DNA from: Triglochin maritima
Lineage: Eukaryota > Streptophyta > Magnoliopsida > Alismatales > Juncaginaceae
Direction of reading: 5' to 3'
Assembly (NCBI GenBank): GCA_963682175.1
Contig: OY821772.1
Location: 17,786,743 to 17,850,742, forward strand
Length of the DNA: 64,000 bases
Part shown: in pieces, positions 45,627 to 56,590 of the stretch
Numbering within the stretch: position 1 is the first letter of the stretch
Layout: each line of letters begins with the position of its first letter
The notes under the pieces: model-generated
What the model was told of the DNA's origin: nothing
Seen by the model: the letters and a program-made list of their open reading frames with translations, nothing else
The model's database searches: none
Made by a program: the position numbers and the translations under genes

Positions 45627-46020
45627 TATTGTTTATAACGTGCAGGATCATTACGTCACCCCTCTTTACACACCGCTACCACTGTCAAGACGAGATGACG
45701 ATCACATACCTACATGCGGAGCAGGGACGACAGGTTTTACGACTTGGTCGTTGCATTTTATATGTTTCTTTTATCATGTGTAAAATGAATGAATCAAACT
45801 CTTTTGTGAATCAAACTCATTTTTGAATGAAGGAATGTTTTATGAGTTGTTTAATTTGACTTGAGTTCTTGAATGGATGTGCGAATGGTTGTGTTGTTAT
45901 GAATGAATGGAAGACATTTGATTTTCTTTGAACAGGGAAAACTAGAATTTGGTAAAAGCCAAGAGACTCTTTTCGAATTTTGGGATGAGCGTACACTGAC
46001 GGATATCCGTCGGTGTATAC

Positions 46021-47525
46021 TGTGGGATCGAGAATACAACTTAGTTCTAATCACTTTTAAGCTTAAACCAACTCTACTTGCCTAATAATCAAAGATGTAG
46101 CGGAATTAAAAACAAAAACAAGTAAAAGAAGGAAATATGCAAACCACAAACGAAGACGGGAATTTTTATAGAGGTTCGGCTTCTGACGTACTTCCTCTCT
46201 TGTAAGCTCCGCTCGATCTCCCTTGAGCTCCGCTCACGACTTCACTAACCACTCCCTTTTTCGGGCCGGGAGAGAACACCTTTACAATCGTCAAACTCGC
46301 GAACAACCCTCGCCGAACTTGGCTCCTCCTCTCACAATCCAAGAGGGACGCTTTGGGCTTTCACTGAAACCTTTACTCGACTTTGACAGCAACAAACTTT
46401 AGTGGGACAATCACTCTCTAAACTTGAGCACACTTGAGAAAGATAAGAATTGATCTAAAGTGTGGAAATTGAGGCTTGAAGTGTTTGGAATGATCTCTCT
46501 AATGTAGGAGGCAAATATGTGTGGGAGAGTTCTGTGAAACGGTGTTAGACAAATCTCTTTATAAGCTCCTAAGGTGTTATAACCGTTGGGGTTAATTGGG
46601 TAAGTGTTTGTGTAAGATACACAAAATAGAAACCTACATGATGTAATTCTGAATATGTTCGGTGGACCGAATCGGGCAGAACGGTCGACCGTCGGGCAAT
46701 TTTGAACAAGGTTCGATCGACCGATAAAGGAATGGTCGACCGCGATAGGCTATAACTTAGGTACACTTAAGTTAATGGTCGAACACCGAATAGGGTTCGG
46801 TTGACCGAAAACTAACAGGCTCTACGGGGTTGGCAAAAAAGATCAAGTTCGGTCGACCGATCCAAAGTCTTCGGTCGACCGGAAACTTCCAGGAAGCTTC
46901 ACACTTTGGAGACAATTAAGTTCGGTCGACCGAAGCAGGTCCACGGTCAACCGATAGTCAATTTGTATTATGGGGTATTTGTGAATAATTCGAACACGAC
47001 CGTTGGTATAATACGACAACCCTAACGATCAGAAAACTATGTTGTTTCGGTTGACCAAAAAGGTCAGAATGGTCGACCGAATGTGGGCAGTCTAAGACAT
47101 TATAGGATAATTGATCACTCAGTCGACCGAAAGGCTTGGGTCGGTCGACCAAATGTGGGCAGACAGTTTTGGTCTAGTTTTAGTGTTTTCCGGTCTAAGT
47201 TTGGGTGATCTATTGAAGTCCAATTGGTGTGAAATTTTGTGTGTGACTTCTATAGGGAACCTAGTGTGTATGTGAGTTGATTTTAGTTCAAGTATGCTCA
47301 ATTTACACAATGTTCCTAAGACTCAAAAGAAATGCAAATTACATGTTTTCAAATGAGCTTGATTACATGTCTTGACTTGAATCCTTTATTCCTTGAGTCT
47401 TGATCACCTGTAGATGTTAGCACAAAGCAATATATATGCTATGCAATATGTGTGCTACTCTATATTGCAATTAAGATTAGGTTGATTAAATCATCAAAAC
47501 ATAGATTAAGGCCAAAAGGCCAACA
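46021..47525 (+). mobile_element. Solo LTR, TGTxGGATCG family, with TATAC target duplication
   Basis: It starts TGTGGGATCG and ends AAGGCCAAAAGGCCAACA (1505 bp), with TATAC at 46016-46020 and 47526-47530. Removing it restores CGGTGTATACGTCGTTC in the CACTA subterminal repeats. A TATA-like CTCTTTATAAGCTCC lies near 46554. A stretch with seven GGTCGACC words follows (46682-47150). No internal coding region is present, so it is an LTR left by recombination. Confidence 0.9.
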
Positions 47526-47953
47526 TATACGTCGTTCACTTTTCAGTACACCGTCGGATATCTGTCGATGTATATCTTTGATACTTTCACTGGCGGTAGG
47601 TATCCGTCGGTATATATTCTCATTCGTCGGATAACATCCTACAAATTTCTTTGTCGGTGTAGCTACACCGACGGACCCGTCCGTCGGACTAGTACACTGA
47701 TGGTGTATCCGTCGATGTATATCTGTCGGTGCTATCCACCCGACGAAAACAACAACCAAACAATTGGGGAGGGGGGAATTGGTGCCAAAACTATTCCGAC
47801 AGTGGTCATCTGCCGATGCTTCTGTCGGTGAAACTGTACACCGACGCCTTCAAGTCTGACAGATGAGTTTCCGTTGGTATATGGTATCATCGATTGATAC
47901 GTATATACACCGATGGATATTGTCCGTCGGTGAATCCTAGTTCTCCTATATTG

Positions 47954-48518
47954 TCATTTGGTGAAAATGACCCAGGTCGTTGGTGCGTTCCGTACAGGAC
48001 TGGTGCGTCCTAGCTCGTTTTCTGTTACCTCAAATCAGTAGTCTTCCATGTTCTTTATGAACCCATTAGGTTCCTAATTTATAAATTTCTTAAATATGAA
48101 AGTTTTGGGTCTCAAAAGATTCTTTGCAATGGGTCTTGAATTGCCTTATTTGGATATCAAAGGAGAGAGTTATGTACAAATTATTAATGATTTGTCGATT
48201 GTCCAGTTTCCAAATACGATGTCTTGACACATATTTTTCATCCTCGTATCATCAGAAATTGGCAAGTTGTAAGCGAATCAAATAAGTGCTCCTTAAAATT
48301 TTCTTTCCAACAATTTGGAATCATCAAATTTTGTATTTGGATGTAGATGTTATGAATAAAATGACCCCACTCGTTTGGTCAAATGACCCAACTTGTTTGG
48401 TGAAAACGACCTAGGTTGTTTGGTAATTTTTAAAACTCGTTTATCTTCATTCAATGTGTTTGTATAACAAGTTGGTTTGTCTCGTCTTAATGTTCGTGTG
48501 CATTCAAGTTGACATGTA
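47954..48518. repeat. Repeat block shared with 53905-54425 (direct)
   Basis: The order of words is the same in both blocks: GACCCAGGTCGTT...GACTGGTGCGTCC, CTCAAATCAGTAGTCTTCCA, CTCATTAGGTTCCTAAT-like, GTCGATTGTCCAGTTTCCAA, TCATCGTATCATCGGAA-like and ATGTTATGAATAAAATGACCC. They are imperfect direct copies of roughly 500 bp, about 5.9 kb apart. I do not recognise the family. Confidence 0.75.
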
Positions 48519-48523
48519 ACAAG

Positions 48524-49868
48524 TGTAGGATCGTGTGGGTCAGGTTAATCTAATCACTTTTACGTTAATCCCTAACTAATCAAACAATAAACGCAGCAGA
48601 AACAATTTAAAGACTAGTAGGGAAAGGAACAAGCAAACCACAAATTGACTCGGCGTTTTTATAGAGGTTCGGCACCCCACCCGGGTCCTAGTCCTCTCTT
48701 GCAAGCTTCGCTCGACTCCGCGAGCTCCGCCTACGACTTCACTATCCGCTCCCCGTTCCGGGCCGGGAGACAACGCCTTACAACCGTCAAACTCGCGAAC
48801 AACCCTCGCCGAGCTTGGAATCCTCTTCTCACAATCCGAGAAGGATCACTTCGGGCTTTCACCGAAGTCTATACTCTTTTGACAACCTTTGTAACTGAGT
48901 GAGATTCACTCTCTAATTGAGCACACTTTGAGTAGGATGAGTGATTGATCAAGTGTGTGTAGTTTAGGCTTATGTAGTGTAGAAATGTGAGCTTTGAGGA
49001 TTGAGGTTTCTCTCTAATGTATTGGGACAATTGGAGTTGGAGAGTTGTGTGTAAAACTGAGTTTGATCCTCTATTTATAAGCTCTAAGAGATTCCTAGCC
49101 GTTGGGGAAAGATTTGATTGATTTGTGTAAGAGATACACAAAACAGAATTCAAATTCAGCAAAAACTGTCTCCAACCGGTCGACCTAAAGTGGAACCGGT
49201 CGAACAGAACCTTACAAAAACTAATGGATCGGTTGAACAAATGGATGGTTCGGTCGAACGGTTGGGAATAGTGTTATGCGTATATGACCGTTGTATGAAT
49301 ACGACAAAATAAAACGGTCACATGAAAACCCGGAACGGTCGAACAAAATGGCAAAACCGGTCGGCCGTTTAGTCTGGGCAAAACACTACTGAAATCGGTT
49401 GAACTATGAGGCAAATCGGTTGAACAAAAATGGTCATGTAAAAACTCTAAATCTACTGAAACCGGTCGAACAAAAGGTCCAATCGGTCGAACGTTTTCGG
49501 ACGGGATTTAAGGTTTAGTTTTAGTGATTTTCCGACTATGTTTTGGATGACCTATCGAAGTCCGATTGATCTGAAATTTTGTGTGTGACTTCTCTAAGGA
49601 ACCTAGTGTGTGAATGCATGGATATTAGCTTAAGTTATGCTCAATTCACATATGTTCCTAAGACTCAAAGAAAAGTAAAATACATGTCTTCAATCCAGCT
49701 TGATTACATGTCTTGACTTGATTTTTCTTCTTTCTTGAGTCTTGATCACCTGTAGATGTAAGCAAAATACAACATATATACCATTATACTACATGTGCTA
49801 ATCTACATGTCCTAATTAAGATTAGGTTGAATTACATCATCAAAATATGGATGAAGGCCAAAAATCCA
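48524..49868 (+). mobile_element. LTR of the TGTxGGATCG family
   Basis: It starts TGTAGGATCG and runs to AAGGCCAAAAATCCA, followed by ACA. ACAAG stands at 48519-48523 and again at 49869-49873. This is a target duplication if the LTR ends at 49868, although the family end CCAACA would overlap it by three bases. A TATA-like CTATTTATAAGCTC lies near 49072. Its downstream stretch has one GGTCGACC and many GGTCGAAC variants, so the palindrome has largely decayed or never formed here. Confidence 0.8.
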
Positions 49869-52800
49869 ACAAGTTGGTTTGTGATGTTTTTAACTTGTTT
49901 GTCTTGATTGAATTTGAAGTCCTCCTCGCCCTTATTTTCAGTTGGTTTGACTGTATTTTAAGTTGGTTCGAATGTTTCCTTATTTTCATGGAAACGGTCA
50001 ACCATCTGTCCCGTGGCAGTCGACCGGTGTGGAACATAATTGTTGAACTTCAGTTTTTGAATTGTGTATCTTACACACAACTCTACCAAATCTTTCCCAA
50101 CGACTATATGTATAGGATTTCGTGCCCTATACTTGTGTATTTGTTTACATAAATTAACAATCATTTAGGATCGATTTTCATATTTTCAATAATTTTCATG
50201 TACAAAACATGGACTATACATTTTAATATATGTATCCTACATAAATATTAAATTGAATAGAGGAAAATCATACCCAAAAGGTTCGCTAAAACCTTTTCGA
50301 AGATTTGGAGTCGCGTTGCACTTGACTCACCTTGGAATTCCTCAAAGTGTTCACCAAACTCTAAATAAGATTTAGAGAAAAGAGCTAGTCAATCAATCTA
50401 TAATTCAAGGCTAGAATCTAGCTAATTACCCATTTGATGGTCTTGAGAATTTAATCTCACAATCACTCAACTAACAAGGGAATTTTCAGATGGATTCGGA
50501 GGAGAAAAATAGAGAGGAGAATTTTGTATTCATATATATTAACAATAAGGAAATGAGGGTCCTATTTATAGGACTTCCTTAAAACCTATTCATGTGCAAC
50601 CCACTTGTACACGATTTCTTGTTAATTGAAAGGAATGTGTTCTAAAAGTTTTAATTTTATATGTCAATTATTATGAAGTGGATGTGCAAACATTTTGTTC
50701 CTTGATTATGATATTCGTCTTTTAGAAGTGTTAATGAAGAGGCGCTTGGTCCTTAACCGTAGAGCTCTAAAAGATAATGATTTACATAAATCAAAAGTTA
50801 TTCACAATCATGGTAATTGACATGGAACATTAATCACCGAGATAAGATTGTCGTGTTGGTCATCGATTGTTGTAGTTCTATAAATAATTGACGACACTAA
50901 TATATAAAAGAGGAAAAGATTATTTATATATATTGAATACACCTAATAAGTAAAACATTATGGAATTGTGTTTCGTGTCATTAATGTTTTACTGTATCTT
51001 GGATCCAGGAGATATCTTGGGATATTTTCGGTAGACCGAATGTGACACGGTCGTCCGATGAAGATTCTCCAGGAGAAATTTTGGTGGGTCAACGGTCGAC
51101 CGGAGAAAGATGTGGATCGTTCGAATTTTTCCAGAGAATTTTTCTCATGCATATTCGGTCGACCGTCTAGCTCATGGTCCACCGAACATGTGTTAAAACT
51201 GAATGGTTCGGTTAACTGAGAAGAATTCTCGGTCAACCGAACAACACGATTTTTTCCTGAATTATTAAGAGAATAATTAGATCATGGGTTTGATTAATTC
51301 CAGATTTGATCAAACATTTTTTAGGATGCTTATGTGGCAATTTGAGATTAATTTAGGAGAGAATAAGCAAAAGATCATGACTAAAGAATAATTTTTGATA
51401 AGGATGTTTTGGGTGCCTATAAAAGGACCCATCATCCTACTTGTTTCTGTTAATGCATAAATTCTTTCTCTCATTAATCTCTGCCTTAATCACCACGAAA
51501 ATCTCTTAATAATTTTAAGTTTTGGAGATAGAAATCTCAGGATCTTAAAACGGGGTTATTAGCTAGAGAACATTTGGGTATGATCCTCTATGCTATTGTT
51601 TGTTTTAATATGTGTAGGAATGCCCAATATTAGAATAAACAAATACATGTACGTAAAATCAATGAAAATATGAAATCGATCTTCTATGTTTGTATTATTA
51701 TTTTTTTAAATATATACATACATAGGGACACGAAATCCTATAGTTAATAGCTCATCTAATCCAATCATATTTCGATTAATAATCATCTTTTAACCTCCTC
51801 TGACCGAATTAGAATAATTCCACCCATGATCAAAGAAGTTCTCTTATTAATTCAAGCACAACCGTGTAGCAACAGTCGACCAAAATTACCAATCAGTCGA
51901 CCGATCGATCAAAATTTGACACCATTGGTTGGACTGTGCTCCTAGGTTGTCGACCGAATCTTCACCAAGAAAGCTCCTGATAATTTCGGTCGAGCCACGA
52001 CCCACACCGGTCGACCGTTTCACAACAGAAAAAGTTCTCGTTATTTTCGGTCGAACCACACGTCCAACCGATCAAACATTTCCGAATTTAAAATTTACTG
52101 TTAAATTCGGTCGACCGATCCAAGCAAAACATTTGACCGTTTGCACTGTTTTTGCCTTTATCAAATTTTGGATTAATATCCAACAAAATCTGATCTTTGG
52201 GGTTTTGTAAATTTATATTTTATAATGTTACATATCACATTATACTATGTAACATATTATCATATATAATGTCAAACATTATACCCCATAATATATATTT
52301 ACATCTCATATAAATTTATTGATTATTCTAACCATGTCGTAATTACTACATATTTGATTTTAATATTTTACCACATGTATCTCAATACATCATCTAAAAT
52401 GTAAAATCAAATTTCTTGTTTTCCAGTTCTGTGGTGTGACCTATAGGAGGATCTAAGTTATGTTGACAATGATATAAAACACTTTATATCATAAACTATA
52501 AGTGGTATCTAGCTACACATTATAATTACTCAATTAACAAAGATATAATGCTCACTCGAACCAAACACGATCAATTTAATGATACGTAATATGACTTGTG
52601 TCTATCCTTTGCCTCTTGATATTGAGAATATTATACAAAGTAAAAATGTGTTATCTTTGTATTTTATATTCATTTCTTGATCTCTCAAGCTAATTATAAA
52701 TATGTAACTATACACAAGTTACATTCTGCACATTATAATTTCGCTTTATCAATGTGCCCAATAATATCGTCACTCAAGTCAAGAGAGACAATGATAATCT

Positions 52801-53300
52801 TTTTCCATCACAAGTTATGTATAACCAACTAATACATTTACCACTATACACATTGATAGTTTTTGATAATAATCAAATCATACACTCCTTATATGAAAAG
52901 ATATAAGTCTCATATCTTAGGATTCAAAGACACAATGAAACATTAATGACACAAACACAATTCCATAATGTTTCATTTGTTAGGTCAATTCAATATATGA
53001 AAGAAATATTTTCTATTTCATATACTCATGTTGTTAAATATTTGTAGAGCTACAATATCTCTTTTAACCAACACGACAATCTTAACTCGGCAATTAATGT
53101 CTCATGTTAATTACCATGATTATGAATTACTTTTGATTTATGTAAACCATTATCTTCTAGAGCTCTACGGTTAAGGACCAAAAGTCTCTTCCTTAACACT
53201 TCCAAAAGACGAATACATTAATCAAAGAACAAAATGTTCAATACATTCAATTCATAATAAAAGTCATTTAAAAGTAAATTTTTTAGAACACATTACTTTC
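49869..53300. repeat. Nest of inverted LTR-like sequences
   Basis: No gene is visible. 49980-50115 is a reversed fragment of the TGTxGGATCG-family LTR (TGTGTATCTTACACA and CTTTCCCAACGACTAT mirror its R region). 50105-50290 is the reverse complement of about 51560-51750. 50570-51000 (TATA-like CCTATTTATAGGAC, then GTCCTTAACCGTAGAGCTCTA) is the reverse complement of about 52920-53330. GGTCGACC words occur in both arms (51091 and 51154; 52008 and 52109). The arrangement suggests two or more LTR-like units inserted head to head, followed by divergence. Confidence 0.6.
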
Positions 53301-53903
53301 AATATGAGCTTTAGAGCCTATAAATAGAGCTTAGAACTAACCTCAAAGGTTCCAGACCAATCCTCACCCATCCTATCTATATGCTCTGAACCTCCTAGAA
53401 AGCTTTTTTGTGCTTCAAATTCCTCTTGAACCAATCATACTCTCATCAATTGTTCAAGTGCTTAAGCTAGAGTTATACTTATACTCAGTTGTTGTACAAG
53501 GCTTCCGGAGTGAAGCATCTTCTTGGATTGTGAGAAGGAAGGTCCAAGCTCGGCGAAGGTGTCCTTGGGCTTGCACTGTCTAAAGGCTTTGGTGGAAGCG
53601 TCCTTTTCCGGTTGTGAGAGAAGAAACCAAGCTCGACGAGAGTTTTTGCAACTTTGCTTTGTAATGGCCTGATCTCGGCCTGAAACATAGATCAGATTAG
53701 TGAAGTCACAAGCGAGGATCGTGGGATCGAGCGGGGCTTGCAAGAGAGGACTAGGACCCGGGTGGGGTGTCGAACCTCTATAAAATCTTTGTGTCTTTTG
53801 TGGTTTGCATTTCCTCTACTTTTTCTATTTTATTTCCGCTGCATATTACTTCTTGTTTAGAGTACTTAGCGATTAGATTTGGAGACCACCCATCGATCCA
53901 ACA
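53300..53903 (-). repeat. Start of a reversed TGTxGGATCG-family LTR
   Basis: The plus strand ends CACCCATCGATCCAACA at 53903, the mirror of TGTTGGATCG. Going left it shows the mirrored family order: GTTTGCATTTCC, the AACCTCTATAAA region, GGACCCGGGTGGGGTG-like, AAGCTCGACGAG, and a TATA-like CCTATAAATAGAGC (about 53317). Further left it passes into the inverted nest. Confidence 0.75.
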
Positions 53904-53904
53904 A

Positions 53905-54425
53905 AAATGACCCAGCTCGTTAGTGGGTCCCGTGTAAGACTGGTGCATACCCCGCAGACTGGAGCGTCCCAGCTCGTTTGGGGGAAAATAACTCATCCCG
54001 TTTGGTGGAAAAACGATCCAACTCGTTTTCTATTCTCTCAAATCAGTAGTCTTCCACACCCTTTATAAGCTCATTAGGTTCCTAATATAGAAATATGTAA
54101 AATATCAAAGTTTTTCTTCTCAAAATCTTCTGTGTAACGAGTCTTGAATCACCTTATTTGGATATTGGGGAAAAGAGATATTCACAAATTATTTAAGATC
54201 TGTCGATTGTCCAGTTTCCAAATATGATATGACTTGAGACACTTTTCATCATCGTATCATCGGAATTTGGCAAGTCATAAGAGAAACGAATATGTTCTCC
54301 TTTTAATTGTCTTTCCAACGAATTTGCAATCATCAAATTCCATATTTGGATGTGAATGTTATGAATAAAATGACCCAGCTCGTTTGGTCGAACGACCCAA
54401 AATGATCCAACTCATTTGGAAAAAA
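53905..54425. repeat. Repeat block shared with 47954-48518 (direct)
   Basis: Second copy of the block. It adds an internal expansion of the GACCCAGCTCGTTTGG-like word (53908-54030 and 54368-54420). These degenerate tandem words also occur near 48360-48420 in the first copy. Confidence 0.75.
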
Positions 54426-54749
54426 AATCAAGTTTTCCTTAATTTTATGAACGACAACCAATTCAAAAATCAAGTTTTCAAAATCAACAATAGTTTTTAG
54501 GTGTTTGGGATTTTGTATAAAAACACGGTTTTTAAAATTTATTCCAAAATTTAAGAGCCAAGAATTTATTACATGTGAAATTTGGTTTTAATTAGAAAAA
54601 AATTGAAATTGATTTTTCAAAGCTCAGTTTATTTTCGTTTCTAAACATCAACTTAAACTTTTGAAAACTCTATTGTTTGAAAACTAAGCTTTTTAGGCCT
54701 ATCGAAACGTTGATCTAAAATAAAGTTTTGAAAAATTAGATCTGATGTT
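54426..54749. other. AT-rich region upstream of the host gene
   Basis: The sequence is AT-rich with AAATCAAGTTTTC-like words repeated near 54430 and 54468. No TATA box stands out at a fixed distance. It presumably holds the promoter of the Rgp1-like gene. Confidence 0.4.
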
Positions 54750-54921
54750 TCACGCTGTGGCCTCTCTCATCCTCACGGCCTTACCTCTCCACCCTCAAAT
54801 CGCTCCCACCCTCAACGTCGAACCCTAATCCCCTTTTTCCACTCTTCCCCCCATTCGAATCCGACGATCTCAAATCAGGAGCAGGGATTCGTCTTCTTCC
54901 TCAAAATTTCGCCGACAATTG
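54750..54921 (+). other. Likely 5' UTR exon of the Rgp1-like gene
   Basis: A C/T-rich stretch of the kind common in plant leaders (CTCTCCACCCTCAAATCGCTC, CCCTAATCCCC, TCGTCTTCTTCCTC) ends CGACAATTG followed by GTATGG at 54922. That is a plausible donor for the 1.57-kb intron ending TTATGTTGCAG at 56489. The transcription start is a guess. Confidence 0.55.
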
Positions 54922-56590
54922 GTATGGATCGAGTATGGATCCGTAGTGGTTCGGTACGAGTGGGGAAAGCTAGGGTTTGGTTTTTCCGTGTTGATCCTGG
55001 AGCGAATTTGCTGGATTGGTCCATTGTCGTGAAGAAGTCGGATTTTTTCGTGGTTTTTGTTGAATTTTCGGGGATTTATTTGGGAGAAAAGTCCTTTTTC
55101 AGTGTTTGATTTAGTTCGATGGTTTATGTGTTGGTGGGAAGTTGTTTCTTTTGTTTTCTTAGTGGATTAAGATGAAAATGGCATTTTCATCTAAACACAT
55201 TTTTATTGGAAAACTTTGCTTTAATAATGAAGTATTTGAGATCTATGCCATATAAAAAACATAGGAATGTAAACGTAGGTATAAACTGGAGTTCAGTCCA
55301 AACGATACCTTCTGTGCTTTAATCAACATTTCCATAACCCAGCTGATCACTTCAATGATTGAATTGTCCATTGGTCGGTTTCCCCGACCCAGTCACCGAT
55401 TTCCAGATTCACAATGTGGACTGGTTTGTTTGACTGTTGGGCCTCTGGTGCATCATTACAGTGGGTGATTATGGATCTTAATTGATACTTATTAACTTGG
55501 AGAGAAATTAAACAATCCGAACCCTGGTTGGCCCTTGAGACATGCAATTCTGGTCAATAAAGCTCCTCATTCACCTAAAGATTAGACACATCTTTCTATC
55601 ATAACCCCCTCTGCAGCAGTTGACATTGTTGCTATCAACTTCCGTCACCATTTCCATTTATAACGAGCATTGATGTTGCACATATGTCATGTCCTCCTTT
55701 TGAGATTGCAAACTTTGTTTTGCTCCTTGGAATCAACACCTTCAATTCTCTTTTTCTCTTGGGATCTCAGTGAATCATAACATAAAGGTCATATGATCTG
55801 AGTTTTCCCTTCCTTTTGTTTAGGGGTATTTTGTTGATGTTTTAGGTCCGTAAATTGAAGGTGTCATCCTATTTTAATATTTTCTATTTCTGATAGAGAG
55901 ATGCACATGGTTTTTGTTTTTTTAGTGTTGCATATTCTGACTTTTTAATTTGATCACATCTATGAATTGTTATGTCACAGCTTGACGGGTTCTATAATCA
56001 GTTGAACTGGTTTAATCATTAAGTCGAGGGCATGGACAAACCCTATCTTATCTAATTAATTATTATGTTCACCTAGTGATTAAGCCTTAAATAGTTTAAG
56101 GTCTTGTTTGGGTCTGAAAACCATTCACACATGGTTTAACTGAGTCAGGGTCCAAAGTATTTTGCTACGCCAATTTCCAAGGCTCTTCATCTAAGCCACC
56201 CAATGACTGATGAATCAAAACCACTGAAAGGGTAACAATAAGGCGCACCCTATAAGGATCCACCTGCAGCAGTTTGTGTTACCGTAGCTGGAGTCGATGT
56301 CTTTTACTGTGTTTGAGTGTAAATCTTATTGAAAATGAAGTCTGGGCAATGGATTCCCGTATCCCAAAAATATTCACTTACTTCCCATTCATCTTGTTTT
56401 TTTTTCTGACCAAGACATGCAAAAGAATTTCGCTTTTGTTAGTTGTTGCTCTCTATATTTTCTGATTAATTTACTTAATTATGTTGCAGTTCAGAGATCG
56501 TGAGAATGGGCATATTTCTCGGGAGATGTTTATTGGGCCAATGAATTTCTGACAATTAGTTCATCTGCACGGGTGTTGCCAACTAAGCAA

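Larger units (their letters stand above)
45050..47953 (+). mobile_element. CACTA (En/Spm) element remnant, 3' part
   Basis: The C-terminal end of a Ptta/En/Spm-type transposase (45236-45626) is followed by a subterminal region rich in CCGTCGGTGTATA words (45995-46020 and 47526-47935). The right end is CCGTCGGTGAATCCTAGTTCTCCTATATTG, shown here in two parts: CCGTCGGTGAATCC, then TAGTTCTCCTATATTG. This resembles the usual CACTA end (GATTCACCGACGG next to the terminus), with the CACTA word itself decayed. A solo LTR (46021-47525) splits the subterminal repeats. The left end was not found. Confidence 0.7.

Noticed and set aside
56573..56590. Start of the Rgp1-like protein at 56573
   Set aside because: That codon is TTG; the ATG at 56591 gives the expected N-terminus.
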